Below, in pieces: positions 7,163-14,127 of a stretch of DNA of 34,028 nt. Source of the DNA: an uncultured Eubacteriales bacterium (lineage in GTDB: Bacteria; Bacillota; Clostridia; Lachnospirales; Lachnospiraceae). The notes under the pieces are model-generated. The model was not told the DNA's origin, searched no databases, and was given only the letters and a program-made list of their open reading frames with translations. The DNA is taken from assembly GCA_900317095.1 (NCBI GenBank), contig ONFL01000083.1, forward strand, positions 1-34,028, written 5' to 3'. The stretch's first letter is position 1. Every line of letters starts with the position of its first letter. A program made the position numbers and the translations under genes.

Positions 7163-9439
7163 ATGAAAGGATATATTGCGGACCGGACACCCGGGCGTGT
7201 CCGGGTTGTATTAGACTGTGAACCACTGTCATTCAGGGAAGCAGATGTCCTGGAATACTATCTTGAAAAGATTCCCGGTGTGAAAAGGGCTTATGCCCAT
7301 GATCTCACCCATTGCGTGACCGTGATATTAAGGAGGCCGGAGCAGGAACTGCTGCAGGCGGCTTCCGGAAAATATTTCCGGGAAGAGGGGATCCCTTCCC
7401 GGGCAGCCCTGCTTTATGACCGGGCACAGAGCGGGCGGCCCTATGCGCCGGGGGCCTATCTGGATATGGTGATCCAGCCCCAGCGCCGGACTACCTGCGC
7501 GGCTCTGCAGGCAGAAAGGGATTTTTACCGGGATACAGAGGAACAGATCCTGCAGGCCCTGCGAATCTATGAGGGGCCGACGCAGGATCTGCTCCAGTCC
7601 TGCCCTGAAAATCCGGGCCGGCAGATAAACCGGGAGTACCAGATGAAACTGATCGATCTTGTGGGATGGAAGCTTTTCCGTATGTTCATCCTGCCGGCGC
7701 CGATAGAGAACATCTGGACCATCGTGCAGAGCCTGCGCTGTATCTGGAGAGGGCTGAGAACAGTGAAAGACAGAAAGCTGCGGGTAGAGCAGCTGGATGC
7801 CATTTCCGTCGGGGTATCTGTTCTCCGCGGTGATTATGCTACAGCCGGAACGGTCATGTTCCTGCTGCAGCTGGGCGACCTGATAGAGGAGTGGACCCGC
7901 AAGAAGGCCGTCAGCGATCTGGCCCGGAGCATGTCTCTGCATGTGGATAAAGTCTGGATCCGTGAGGGCAGCACTGAGATGGAAGTTCCCATTTCCGGGG
8001 TAAAGGCCGGTGATACCATTGTGGTCCGCTCCGGCAGCGTAATTCCTCTGGACGGGAAGATACTTGAAGGCGAGGTTCTGATAAACCAGGCCTCCATGAC
8101 CGGCGAGTCCATGCCCGTGCGGGGCCGCGGCGGCGATCCGGTCTATGCCGGAACCGTGCTGGAAGAGGGCGAGTGTACCATTGAGGTAACATCCGGTGCG
8201 GGCAGCGGCCGCTATGACAAGATCGTCCACATGATAGAGGGAACTGAAAAGATGAAGTCAGATACGGAGAATAAAGCCGTTCATCTGGCGGACCGGCTTG
8301 TTCCCTTCAGTCTGGCCGGTACTGCCCTGACGCTGCTGCTGACCCGGAACGTCAACAAGGCAGTGTCGGTCCTCATGGTCGATTATTCCTGCGCTCTAAA
8401 GCTGTCCATTCCGCTGGCTGTATTGTCAGCCATCCGGGAGTGCGGGGAAGAAAGGATCGTTGTCAAGGGCGGGCGCTATATGGAGAGTGTCGCCAAAGCC
8501 GATACCATCGTCTTTGATAAGACCGGAACCCTGACACGGGCTGTGCCCAGGGTTGTCGGGATCACACCTTTCGGCGGCAGCAGTGAGGAGGATGTATTGC
8601 GGATCGCTGCCTGCCTGGAGGAGCATTATCCCCATTCCATGGCCAGCGCGGTCGTAAAGGAAGCTGCCAGCCGCGGCATTACTCATGATGAGATGCATTC
8701 CCAGGTGCAGTATGTTGTCGCCCACGGGATCGCCAGCCATATTGACGGCAGGAAAGCCATTATCGGCAGCGCGCATTTTGTCTTTGAGGACGAGAAGACT
8801 GTGATCCCGGAGGGAGAACAGGAGAAATACGACTGCCTTGCACCCGAATATTCCCATCTCTATATGGCGATAGACGGAGTACTGGCAGGCGTCATAAGCA
8901 TTGCGGATCCTATCCGCGATGAGGTGCCCCAGGTGCTGGCAAAGCTGCGGGCCCTGGGCATCAGCAATATTGTCATGATGACAGGGGACGGTGAGAAGAC
9001 TGCGGCAGCCATAGCCCGCAAGGCCGGGATAGACCGCTATTTTGCCGAGGTCCTGCCGGAGGACAAGGCCGGATATGTCACGAAGATGCGGCAGGAGGGC
9101 CACACCGTTATCATGGTCGGTGACGGTATTAACGATTCACCGGCCCTGTCAGCAGCAGATGCCGGCATTGCGATCAGCGACGGCGCCGCCATTGCAAGAC
9201 AGATCGCAGACATCACCATGCGGGCCCGATCCCTGGAAGAACTGGTCTTCCTGCGCCGGATCAGCATGGCCATGAACCGGCGGGTAAAGAGAGACTTCCG
9301 TTTTGTTGTCGCTTTCAATACCCTGCTGATCGTGCTCGGCGTCATGGGGATACTGCCCGCGCAGACTTCCGCGCTGCTGCATAATTCCTCGACTCTGCTG
9401 CTCGCTGGATACAGCATGACAAATCTGCTGCCCCAGTAG
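7163..9439 (+). CDS. P1B-type metal-transporting ATPase with SCA motif (FezB-like / P1B-6 candidate)
   Basis: 758 residues. The N-terminus (1-75) resembles a ferredoxin-fold HMA domain without the CxxC motif and carries TPGRVRV at 9-15. Then come membrane helices, the actuator TGES (near 313), the membrane metal site DYSCALKLS (407-415), phosphorylation motif DKTGTLT with D452, and the hinge GDGINDSPAL (653-662). CPC or SPC, the usual P1B motif, is replaced by SCA with no proline. As I recall, this and a GR(I/V)R motif near the N-terminus mark the P1B-6 group that includes FezB, the ATPase needed for ferrosome (iron storage organelle) formation in Desulfovibrio and Clostridioides difficile. 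Substrate is therefore most likely iron(II). It forms an operon with the DUF6110 gene; a terminator follows at 9462-9504. Confidence 0.85.
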   Translation: MKGYIADRTPGRVRVVLDCEPLSFREADVLEYYLEKIPGVKRAYAHDLTHCVTVILRRPEQELLQAASGKYFREEGIPSRAALLYDRAQSGRPYAPGAYLDMVIQPQRRTTCAALQAERDFYRDTEEQILQALRIYEGPTQDLLQSCPENPGRQINREYQMKLIDLVGWKLFRMFILPAPIENIWTIVQSLRCIWRGLRTVKDRKLRVEQLDAISVGVSVLRGDYATAGTVMFLLQLGDLIEEWTRKKAVSDLARSMSLHVDKVWIREGSTEMEVPISGVKAGDTIVVRSGSVIPLDGKILEGEVLINQASMTGESMPVRGRGGDPVYAGTVLEEGECTIEVTSGAGSGRYDKIVHMIEGTEKMKSDTENKAVHLADRLVPFSLAGTALTLLLTRNVNKAVSVLMVDYSCALKLSIPLAVLSAIRECGEERIVVKGGRYMESVAKADTIVFDKTGTLTRAVPRVVGITPFGGSSEEDVLRIAACLEEHYPHSMASAVVKEAASRGITHDEMHSQVQYVVAHGIASHIDGRKAIIGSAHFVFEDEKTVIPEGEQEKYDCLAPEYSHLYMAIDGVLAGVISIADPIRDEVPQVLAKLRALGISNIVMMTGDGEKTAAAIARKAGIDRYFAEVLPEDKAGYVTKMRQEGHTVIMVGDGINDSPALSAADAGIAISDGAAIARQIADITMRARSLEELVFLRRISMAMNRRVKRDFRFVVAFNTLLIVLGVMGILPAQTSALLHNSSTLLLAGYSMTNLLPQ

Positions 9440-9461
9440 GGCAGAAAGATACATACGAAGA

Positions 9462-9504
9462 CCCCGGACGAACGATATGAGTATATTGTTTGTCCGGGAT
9501 TTTC
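9462..9504 (+). terminator. Rho-independent terminator after the P1B ATPase
   Basis: Arms CCCGGACGAAC (9463-9473) and GTTTGTCCGGG (9488-9498), one mismatch or wobble, are followed by ATTTTCTTAT. Confidence 0.75.
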
Positions 9505-9545
9505 TTATATTTTTCGTGGTTTTGACAGTAAAAAGCAAACATTAT

Positions 9546-9560
9546 TGATAATCATTATCA
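9546..9560. promoter_or_regulatory. Perfect 7-1-7 Fur box
   Basis: TGATAAT-C-ATTATCA matches the Fur consensus at all 14 defined positions. It lies ten bases upstream of the -35 of the DUF2325 gene, which makes iron repression by Fur very likely. Confidence 0.9.
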
Positions 9561-9569
9561 CAAACATAG

Positions 9570-9640
9570 TTGCACAGGCTCCCGGAATCTGATATTATAA
9601 AAACAAAGTTAGACAGAACTAACCACATAAATCGGTTAAT
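9570..9640 (+). promoter_or_regulatory. Promoter of the DUF2325 gene with inverted repeat in the leader
   Basis: TTGCAC (9570-9575), 17-base spacer, TATTAT (9593-9598). Just after the expected start is GTTAG-N6-CTAAC (9608-9623), an inverted repeat, followed by TCGGTTAA (9632-9639). The reverse complement, GGTTAGTTCTGTC, resembles the word at 6743-6756, suggesting a second shared regulator besides Fur. Confidence 0.65.
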
Positions 9641-9667
9641 ATCGGATTTGAACAGGAGCGGGGAACT

Positions 9668-9949
9668 ATGAGTGTTGTAATCATCGGGGGCCATGACCGC
9701 ATGGCAAGTCATTATAAGAAGATATGCAAGAACCACAAGTGTAAGGCGAAAGTATTCACACAGATGCCGGCAGACCTGTCCAGACAGATCGGATGTCCGG
9801 ATCTGTGCATCCTTTTTACCAGCACGGTATCTCACAAGATGGTGCGGGTTGCGGTAGACGAGGCCTGCAGGCGTAATTTCAAGCTTGTCCGCAGCCATAC
9901 CAGCAGCCAGGCAGCTCTGGAAGAGATCCTTGCTGCAAACGCAGGCTGA
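9668..9949 (+). CDS. DUF2325 family protein, Fur-controlled
   Basis: 93 residues, small soluble protein. It starts SVVIIGGHDRMASHYKKICK, a Rossmann-like strand with a GGHDRM motif, and continues AKVFTQMPADLSRQIG, then CILFTSTVSHKMVRVAVDEACRR and VRSHTSSQAALEEIL. These are the recurring motifs of DUF2325, whose function is unknown to me; the fold suggests a small nucleotide- or sugar-phosphate-binding-like domain. The cysteines in the middle (KICKNHKCKAK) could bind metal. A strong AGGAGCGGGG site precedes the ATG. It is a single-gene unit between a perfect Fur box and a bidirectional terminator, so a role in iron limitation is the best guess. Confidence 0.85.
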   Translation: MSVVIIGGHDRMASHYKKICKNHKCKAKVFTQMPADLSRQIGCPDLCILFTSTVSHKMVRVAVDEACRRNFKLVRSHTSSQAALEEILAANAG

Positions 9950-9980
9950 AGACTGACAGAGAAAAGACAATATATCGTTA

Positions 9981-10031
9981 AAAAACAGGCACGGGAGAAG
10001 CTTTTGATCCGCTTCTTCCCGTGCCTGTTTT
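9981..10031. terminator. Bidirectional terminator between DUF2325 gene and DtxR-family gene
   Basis: A long stem, AACAGGCACGGGAGAAGC pairing with GCTTCTTCCCGTGCCTGTT, is flanked by A-run on the left and T-run on the right, so it can stop transcription from both sides. Confidence 0.9.
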
Positions 10032-10048
10032 CGCGTAACTGAGATGTC

Positions 10049-10420
10049 TCAGTTCTTATTCTCCAGATAGATCTGCTTGATCCTGTCAAATGTCTCGTCA
10101 CTGATGACGTGCTCTATCCGGCAGGCATCCTTTTCCGCGGTCTGGCTGCTGATGCCGATGGACTGCAGGTAGTCTGTGAGAATGCGGTGGCGCTCGTAGA
10201 TCTTGCGGGCGATCGCCAGCCCTTCATCTGTGAGGAAAAGATAATTCTGGTCATCCATATCCACGTAGCCATTCTCCCGCAGGCGCTTCATGGCAACGCT
10301 GACAGAAGGCTTGGAAAAGCCCAGATGGTGTGCCACATCAATGGACCGCACTTCCGGTTTCTCTTTGGAAAGCACAAGGATTGCCTCAAGATAATCTTCG
10401 GGTGATTCCTGCATCTTCAT
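10049..10420 (-). CDS. DtxR/MntR-family metal-dependent transcriptional repressor
   Basis: 123 residues; an N-terminal winged helix (about 1-62, with IDVAHHLGFSKPSVSVAMKRL as the recognition region) and a helical dimerisation and metal-binding domain (63-123). It lacks the SH3-like third domain of DtxR, so it has the short MntR/TroR-like form. Putative ligands by comparison with MntR are D9, E12, H78, C100, E103 and H104. D9 is as in MntR, while cysteine at 100 is as in DtxR (CxxEH), so iron(II) rather than manganese is plausible. The minus-strand start has AAAGGAAG at good spacing. Transcription converges with the DUF2325 gene. It may bind the GGTTAGTT-type words nearby, which is inference. 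Confidence 0.88.
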   Translation of the reverse strand: MKMQESPEDYLEAILVLSKEKPEVRSIDVAHHLGFSKPSVSVAMKRLRENGYVDMDDQNYLFLTDEGLAIARKIYERHRILTDYLQSIGISSQTAEKDACRIEHVISDETFDRIKQIYLENKN

Positions 10421-10504
10421 GGGACAACTTCCTTTCTAAATAAATAACCTGAATAAATATCCTGGAAAAACACCTGGGGGTGTCTTTGTATAGTCGGTAT
10501 TTTT

Positions 10505-10533
10505 ACTTTATCACATTTTGATGAAAGGGTCAA
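10505..10533 (-). promoter_or_regulatory. Probable promoter of the DtxR-family gene
   Basis: On the minus strand, TTGACC (10533-10528), 17-base spacer, TAAAGT (10510-10505). The leader to the ATG at 10420 is about 80 bases and contains a small hairpin (ACACC/GGTGT, 10470-10483) with T-run on the minus strand. Confidence 0.5.
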
Positions 10534-10553
10534 AGCCGGCACAGCTTTTTGGA

Positions 10554-10582
10554 TGGACGGGAAGGGAGGTTTATGCTATGAT
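10554..10582 (+). promoter_or_regulatory. Probable promoter of the membrane protein-Nudix pair
   Basis: TGGACG (10554-10559), 17-base spacer, extended -10 TGCTATGAT (TATGAT at 10577-10582). The start codon of the next gene is 40 bases downstream. Confidence 0.45.
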
Positions 10583-10621
10583 GGCAATAGTACTTTCGAA
10601 AAATGAGGGAGAATAGAACAG

Positions 10622-11059
10622 ATGGATGTTTTTCACATGATTTTCAACGGCACGAACCTCCTGCTGCTGGTTTTTGTCCTGCTGGTCATGTACGGCTTCT
10701 GGAGGCCTTTTTTCAGAGGAGAGAAGCGGACAGGCAAGGTAGAGAAGTATATTCATCCGGTCAAGGGCAAGAACAGCAGCCTGACCTGGTGCGTACAGTT
10801 TGAGTACAGGGATCCGAACGGGGGCAAGAAGAAGCACTGCGTGTCCAAGCGGGTCTATAATACCATCAATGAGGCCCGCAAGGCTTATCCGGTAGGCAAG
10901 ACGGCCAGGATCCAGGTCTATATAAATCAGGATGATTACAGAGAGTGCATGATCCTTTCAGACGGGCAGGATTCCCGGACGGCCATGTTCTATTCTGCTG
11001 TCGCCATCATAGCCGGCTTCGGCGTCGCGGCTGCCTACTATCTTGTCACGAATCAGTAG
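10622..11059 (+). CDS. Membrane protein of unknown function (DUF3592-like layout)
   Basis: 145 residues with a hydrophobic helix at each end: about 10-27 (GTNLLLLVFVLLVMYGFW) and about 121-141 (AMFYSAVAIIAGFGVAAAYYLV). Between them lies a soluble, basic region of about 90 residues with beta-type sequence (SLTWCVQFEYRDPNGGKKKHCVSKRVYNTI, ARIQVYINQDDYREC). This TM-domain-TM layout with a motif like VGKTARIQVYINQDD is reminiscent of DUF3592 proteins, but I do not recognise it firmly. The Nudix gene begins 11 bases after its stop, so the pair is probably co-transcribed. No function can be stated. Confidence 0.7.
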   Translation: MDVFHMIFNGTNLLLLVFVLLVMYGFWRPFFRGEKRTGKVEKYIHPVKGKNSSLTWCVQFEYRDPNGGKKKHCVSKRVYNTINEARKAYPVGKTARIQVYINQDDYRECMILSDGQDSRTAMFYSAVAIIAGFGVAAAYYLVTNQ

Positions 11060-11070
11060 GGGGCCGCGGG

Positions 11071-11604
11071 ATGCTGCTGACAACATTGTGCTACATGGAG
11101 AAGGACGGCCGCTATCTGATGCTGCACCGGACCAAGAAGCAGCACGATATCAATAAAGATAAATGGATCGGTATCGGCGGAAAGTTCGAGGACAAGGAGA
11201 GCCCGGAGGACTGCCTGCTCAGAGAATGCCGGGAGGAGACCGGCCTTGTGCTCACGGATTACCGTTTCCGGGGCATCGTTACCTTTGTTACCGACCGTTA
11301 TGAGACGGAATTCATGCACCTGTATTCGGCCTATGACTGGACGGGGGACATGATCGTCTGTGATGAGGGCGACCTGGAATGGCTGGATATGGAGAAAGTC
11401 TTCTCCCTGCGGATCTGGGAAGGGGACAAGATCTTCTTCTGGCTGATGCAGCATGATGCTCCCTTCTTTTCTCTTAAGCTGGAATATATAGGAGATGATC
11501 TGGTCTGCTACGCCCTGGACGGCGTCTATCACCGGCGCAGCCGGGAAGGCCAGAATATGTATGAAGAATTTTTGAACTGCTATGGAACAGGGGCAGAGGA
11601 CTGA
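11071..11604 (+). CDS. Nudix hydrolase (MutT / 8-oxo-dGTP diphosphatase type)
   Basis: 177 residues from ATG 11071. The Nudix box is complete, G37-x5-E43-x7-R51-E52-C-R-E55-E56-x-G58-L59 (GIGGKFEDKESPEDCLL then RECREETGL), which binds Mg2+ and cleaves nucleoside diphosphate-X compounds. The sequence around it, LCYMEKDGRYLMLHRTKK and KWIGIGGKFE, is typical of the MutT/YtkD-like group often called 8-oxo-dGTP diphosphatase. The true substrate cannot be told. The frame is open further upstream, but that part overlaps the previous gene and lacks a ribosome site. The last codons lie inside the terminator stem at 11592-11627. Confidence 0.88.
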   Translation: MLLTTLCYMEKDGRYLMLHRTKKQHDINKDKWIGIGGKFEDKESPEDCLLRECREETGLVLTDYRFRGIVTFVTDRYETEFMHLYSAYDWTGDMIVCDEGDLEWLDMEKVFSLRIWEGDKIFFWLMQHDAPFFSLKLEYIGDDLVCYALDGVYHRRSREGQNMYEEFLNCYGTGAED

Positions 11605-11627
11605 ATAGCCGGTCTTCTGCCTTTTTT
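11592..11627 (+). terminator. Rho-independent terminator overlapping the Nudix stop codon
   Basis: Arms GGCAGAGGAC (11592-11601) and GTCTTCTGCC (11612-11621) pair over ten positions with one wobble, followed by TTTTTT. The TGA at 11602-11604 lies in the loop. Confidence 0.8.
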
Positions 11628-11731
11628 CTGCCCGGACGAGGCCGGCACCGTTTTTGCGGCAGGAGAAAAGATCTTGTAGATTTGCACAGGATCAGGGGCT
11701 GCTTTTTGCCTGAAAAAATTTATCAAAGGCA

Positions 11732-11815
11732 TTGACAGGAGGGATGAGGGTGCTATACTGAAACCAACATATGAACAGTTGAACATATGATGATTTAATG
11801 AATGATCATTCATTA
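11732..11815 (+). promoter_or_regulatory. Promoter with ArsR/SmtB-type operator and a 20-base palindrome
   Basis: TTGACA (11732-11737), 16-base spacer, extended -10 TGCTATACT (TATACT at 11754-11759). At 11769-11788 lies ATATG-N2-CA-N2-TG-N2-CATAT, a gapped dyad of the kind bound by ArsR/SmtB zinc/cadmium repressors, placed just after the transcription start. A second, perfect 20-base palindrome centred on ATGATCAT occupies 11796-11815, immediately before the AGGAGGG ribosome site. Confidence 0.7.
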
Positions 11816-11833
11816 TTCAGGAGGGATTTTCAG

Positions 11834-12052
11834 ATGAAGAAAACATATAAGATCGATGTGGACTGTGCCAACTGTGCTGCCAAGATGGAAGAGGCCGCGA
11901 AGAAAGTAGAAGGCGTAAAGGATGCCAATGTCAACTTCATGACCCTGAAGATGAAGGTGGAATTTGAGGACGGCCATACACCGGAGGAGGTTATGCCCAA
12001 TATCCTTAAGGCCTGCCGCAAAGTTGAGAGCGACTGCGAGATTTTCTTCTAG
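11834..12052 (+). CDS. Stand-alone heavy-metal-associated (HMA) domain protein
   Basis: 72 residues, a ferredoxin-like HMA domain with the metal-binding CxxC as DCANCAAKME (C11, C14), followed by VEGVKDANVNFMTLKMKVEF. A second acidic-Cys stretch near the end (KACRKVESDCEIFF) may add ligands. It starts at ATG 11834 after AGGAGGG. The ATPase starts 11 bases after its stop and lacks an N-terminal HMA domain, so this is most likely the detached metal-binding domain of that pump; a CopZ-like chaperone role is the alternative. DC in front of the CxxC fits the zinc/cadmium group (ZntA/CadA) better than copper. Confidence 0.88.
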   Translation: MKKTYKIDVDCANCAAKMEEAAKKVEGVKDANVNFMTLKMKVEFEDGHTPEEVMPNILKACRKVESDCEIFF

Positions 12053-12063
12053 GAAGTGGGGAA

Positions 12064-13977
12064 ATGAACCGAAAACAGAAAAAAGTTCTGGTCCGTATCA
12101 TTATTTCCGCAGCCCTGCTGGTCATTTTCAGCCTGCTGCCGGTCAGGGGCTGGCTAAGATTCTTTCTGTTCCTGATCCCCTACCTTATTATCGGTTATGA
12201 TATTCTGAAGAAGGCCGGAAAGGGCATCCTCAACCGGCAGGTATTCGATGAGAATTTCCTCATGGCGGTGGCCACCATCGGGGCCATTATCCTGGGTGAG
12301 TATGTTGAGGGCTCCGCGGTCATGCTTTTCTATCAGGTCGGGGAACTCTTTCAGAGCTTTGCGGTGGGCAGGAGCCGGAAGAATATTACCGAGCTCATGG
12401 ATATCCGGCCGGATTATGCGAATCTGGAGACGGAAGACGGGACGGAAGAAGTCGATCCGGATGACGTGGAAGTCGGCAGCATTATTGTTGTAAAGCCCGG
12501 TGAGAAGATTCCCATAGACGGCCTTGTAGTGTCCGGAAGGTCTGCGCTTAACACCAGCGCGCTGACCGGCGAGAGCGTTCCCCGGGATGTGGGGCCCGGC
12601 GAACAGGTACTGAGCGGCAGTATCAATCAGAACGGTCTGCTGCGGATCCGCACGACACAGGAATTCGAGGAGTCTACGGCTTCGAAGATCCTGGATCTGG
12701 TGGAGAATGCCAGCTCCCGCAAGTCCCGGTCTGAGAACTTCATCACGAAATTTGCCCATTATTATACACCGGCAGTCTGCTACAGTGCCCTGGCTCTGGC
12801 CGTGGCGCCGCCGCTGGTGCGCATGGCTTTCCTGGGGCTTGCCCCCGAATGGGGGGACTGGATCCTGCGCGCACTGACATTTCTGGTCATCAGCTGCCCC
12901 TGTGCGCTGGTCATCAGCATTCCACTCAGCTTTTTTGCAGGTCTGGGCTGCGCCAGCCGCAATGGGATCCTGGTAAAGGGTTCCAACTATCTGGAGGAGC
13001 TGGCGTCCACAAAGTATGTGGTATTTGACAAGACCGGGACCATGACCCGGGGCGTCTTTGAAGTCAGCGGGATCCACCACAGCAGTATGCCTGAGGAGGA
13101 GCTGCTTGAATACGCGGCTCTGGCAGAGATGTATTCAAGCCACCCCATCAGCCAGAGTCTGCGCCGCGCCTGCGGCAGGGATCTGGACGAGCACCGGGTA
13201 AAGAACCTCGAGGAGATAGGCGGCCGGGGCATTACCGCCGAGGTGGACGGCCATAAGATCGCCGCCGGAAACGCAGGGCTCATGCAGGAGATGGGTATTG
13301 ACTACATGGACTGCCACAGTGTGGGCACGGTTGTACATGTGGCCATGGACGGGCAGTACGCCGGCCATATTCTGATCGCGGATCTGATAAAGCCGACTGC
13401 CCGGTCAGCAGTCCGCCAGCTGCATGAGGCAGGTGTAAAGAGCACGGTCATGCTGACCGGCGACAGCCGCCGGGTCGGCGAATCTGTGGCGCAGACACTG
13501 GGCATAGATGAAGTCCACGCACAGCTGCTGCCGGCCCAGAAGGTGGAGCTGGTAGAGCAGATGATCCAGAAGAAGGGAAAGGGAGAGATCCTGGCCTTCG
13601 TCGGGGACGGCATAAACGACGCACCGGTACTGGCCCGGGCAGACATCGGCATCGCCATGGGAGCCATAGGGTCGGATGCGGCCATAGAGGCGGCGGACGT
13701 GGTCCTTATGGATGATAACCCCGAGAAGATCTCTCTGGCGATCCGCATTGCCAGAAAATGCATCCGCATAGTCTATGAGAATATCATTTTCGCCATAGGC
13801 GTCAAAGTCCTCTGCCTGATCCTGGGCGCGCTGGGCATAGCCAATATGTGGGCGGCTATATTTGCTGATGTAGGCGTTATGGTCATCGCGGTCATCAATG
13901 CCATCAGGGCTCTGCGGATCCGGCAGGACAGACCGGCCGCTGATGCAGCGGCGGAGCAGGAAGCCGGACAGGCATAA
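12064..13977 (+). CDS. Zn2+/Cd2+/Pb2+-type P1B-2 efflux ATPase (CadA/ZntA family), lacking N-terminal HMA
   Basis: 637 residues. It begins directly with membrane helices. Key motifs are TGES in LTGESVPRD, the membrane site CPC (C278-P279-C280) within ISCPCALVISIPLSFFAGLG, phosphorylation site DKTGTMT (D322), and GDGINDAPVLARADIGIAMG. The last helices carry ADVGVMVIAVINAIRALR; the Asp there is a ligand in ZntA and marks the P1B-2 group. It exports divalent soft metals across the cytoplasmic membrane. The preceding gene supplies an HMA domain. The two form one operon from the promoter at 11732-11759, with a terminator at 14018-14045. No ArsR-type repressor gene lies in the window. Confidence 0.93.
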   Translation: MNRKQKKVLVRIIISAALLVIFSLLPVRGWLRFFLFLIPYLIIGYDILKKAGKGILNRQVFDENFLMAVATIGAIILGEYVEGSAVMLFYQVGELFQSFAVGRSRKNITELMDIRPDYANLETEDGTEEVDPDDVEVGSIIVVKPGEKIPIDGLVVSGRSALNTSALTGESVPRDVGPGEQVLSGSINQNGLLRIRTTQEFEESTASKILDLVENASSRKSRSENFITKFAHYYTPAVCYSALALAVAPPLVRMAFLGLAPEWGDWILRALTFLVISCPCALVISIPLSFFAGLGCASRNGILVKGSNYLEELASTKYVVFDKTGTMTRGVFEVSGIHHSSMPEEELLEYAALAEMYSSHPISQSLRRACGRDLDEHRVKNLEEIGGRGITAEVDGHKIAAGNAGLMQEMGIDYMDCHSVGTVVHVAMDGQYAGHILIADLIKPTARSAVRQLHEAGVKSTVMLTGDSRRVGESVAQTLGIDEVHAQLLPAQKVELVEQMIQKKGKGEILAFVGDGINDAPVLARADIGIAMGAIGSDAAIEAADVVLMDDNPEKISLAIRIARKCIRIVYENIIFAIGVKVLCLILGALGIANMWAAIFADVGVMVIAVINAIRALRIRQDRPAADAAAEQEAGQA

Positions 13978-14017
13978 ACAGAAAGTAAAAACAGTACAGT
14001 TTTTCTCCATTATTGCA

Positions 14018-14045
14018 AAAGCACAGGTACAGCCTGTGCTTTTTG
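14018..14045 (+). terminator. Rho-independent terminator of the HMA/ATPase operon
   Basis: Arms AAGCACAGG and CCTGTGCTT enclose a five-base loop, followed by TTTG. Confidence 0.75.
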
Positions 14046-14127
14046 TATTATTATACAGGGGGATAGAAATAAGTTCTGTAGTCTGAAATGTAAAATTATG
14101 GTATGATGTAGGTAAACTGGAGGCAAA

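Noticed and set aside
10578-10616. Possible 12-codon leader peptide (starts MMAIVL) after AAGGGAGG in front of the membrane-protein gene
   Set aside because: The ATG overlaps the extended -10 TATGAT at 10577-10582, so it would not be in the transcript from that promoter, and the peptide has no recognisable stalling motif.
12064-12100. Frameshift joining the HMA gene and the ATPase gene into one original protein
   Set aside because: Each gene has its own start with a ribosome site and the HMA gene ends at a normal stop; stand-alone HMA proteins before such ATPases are a known arrangement.
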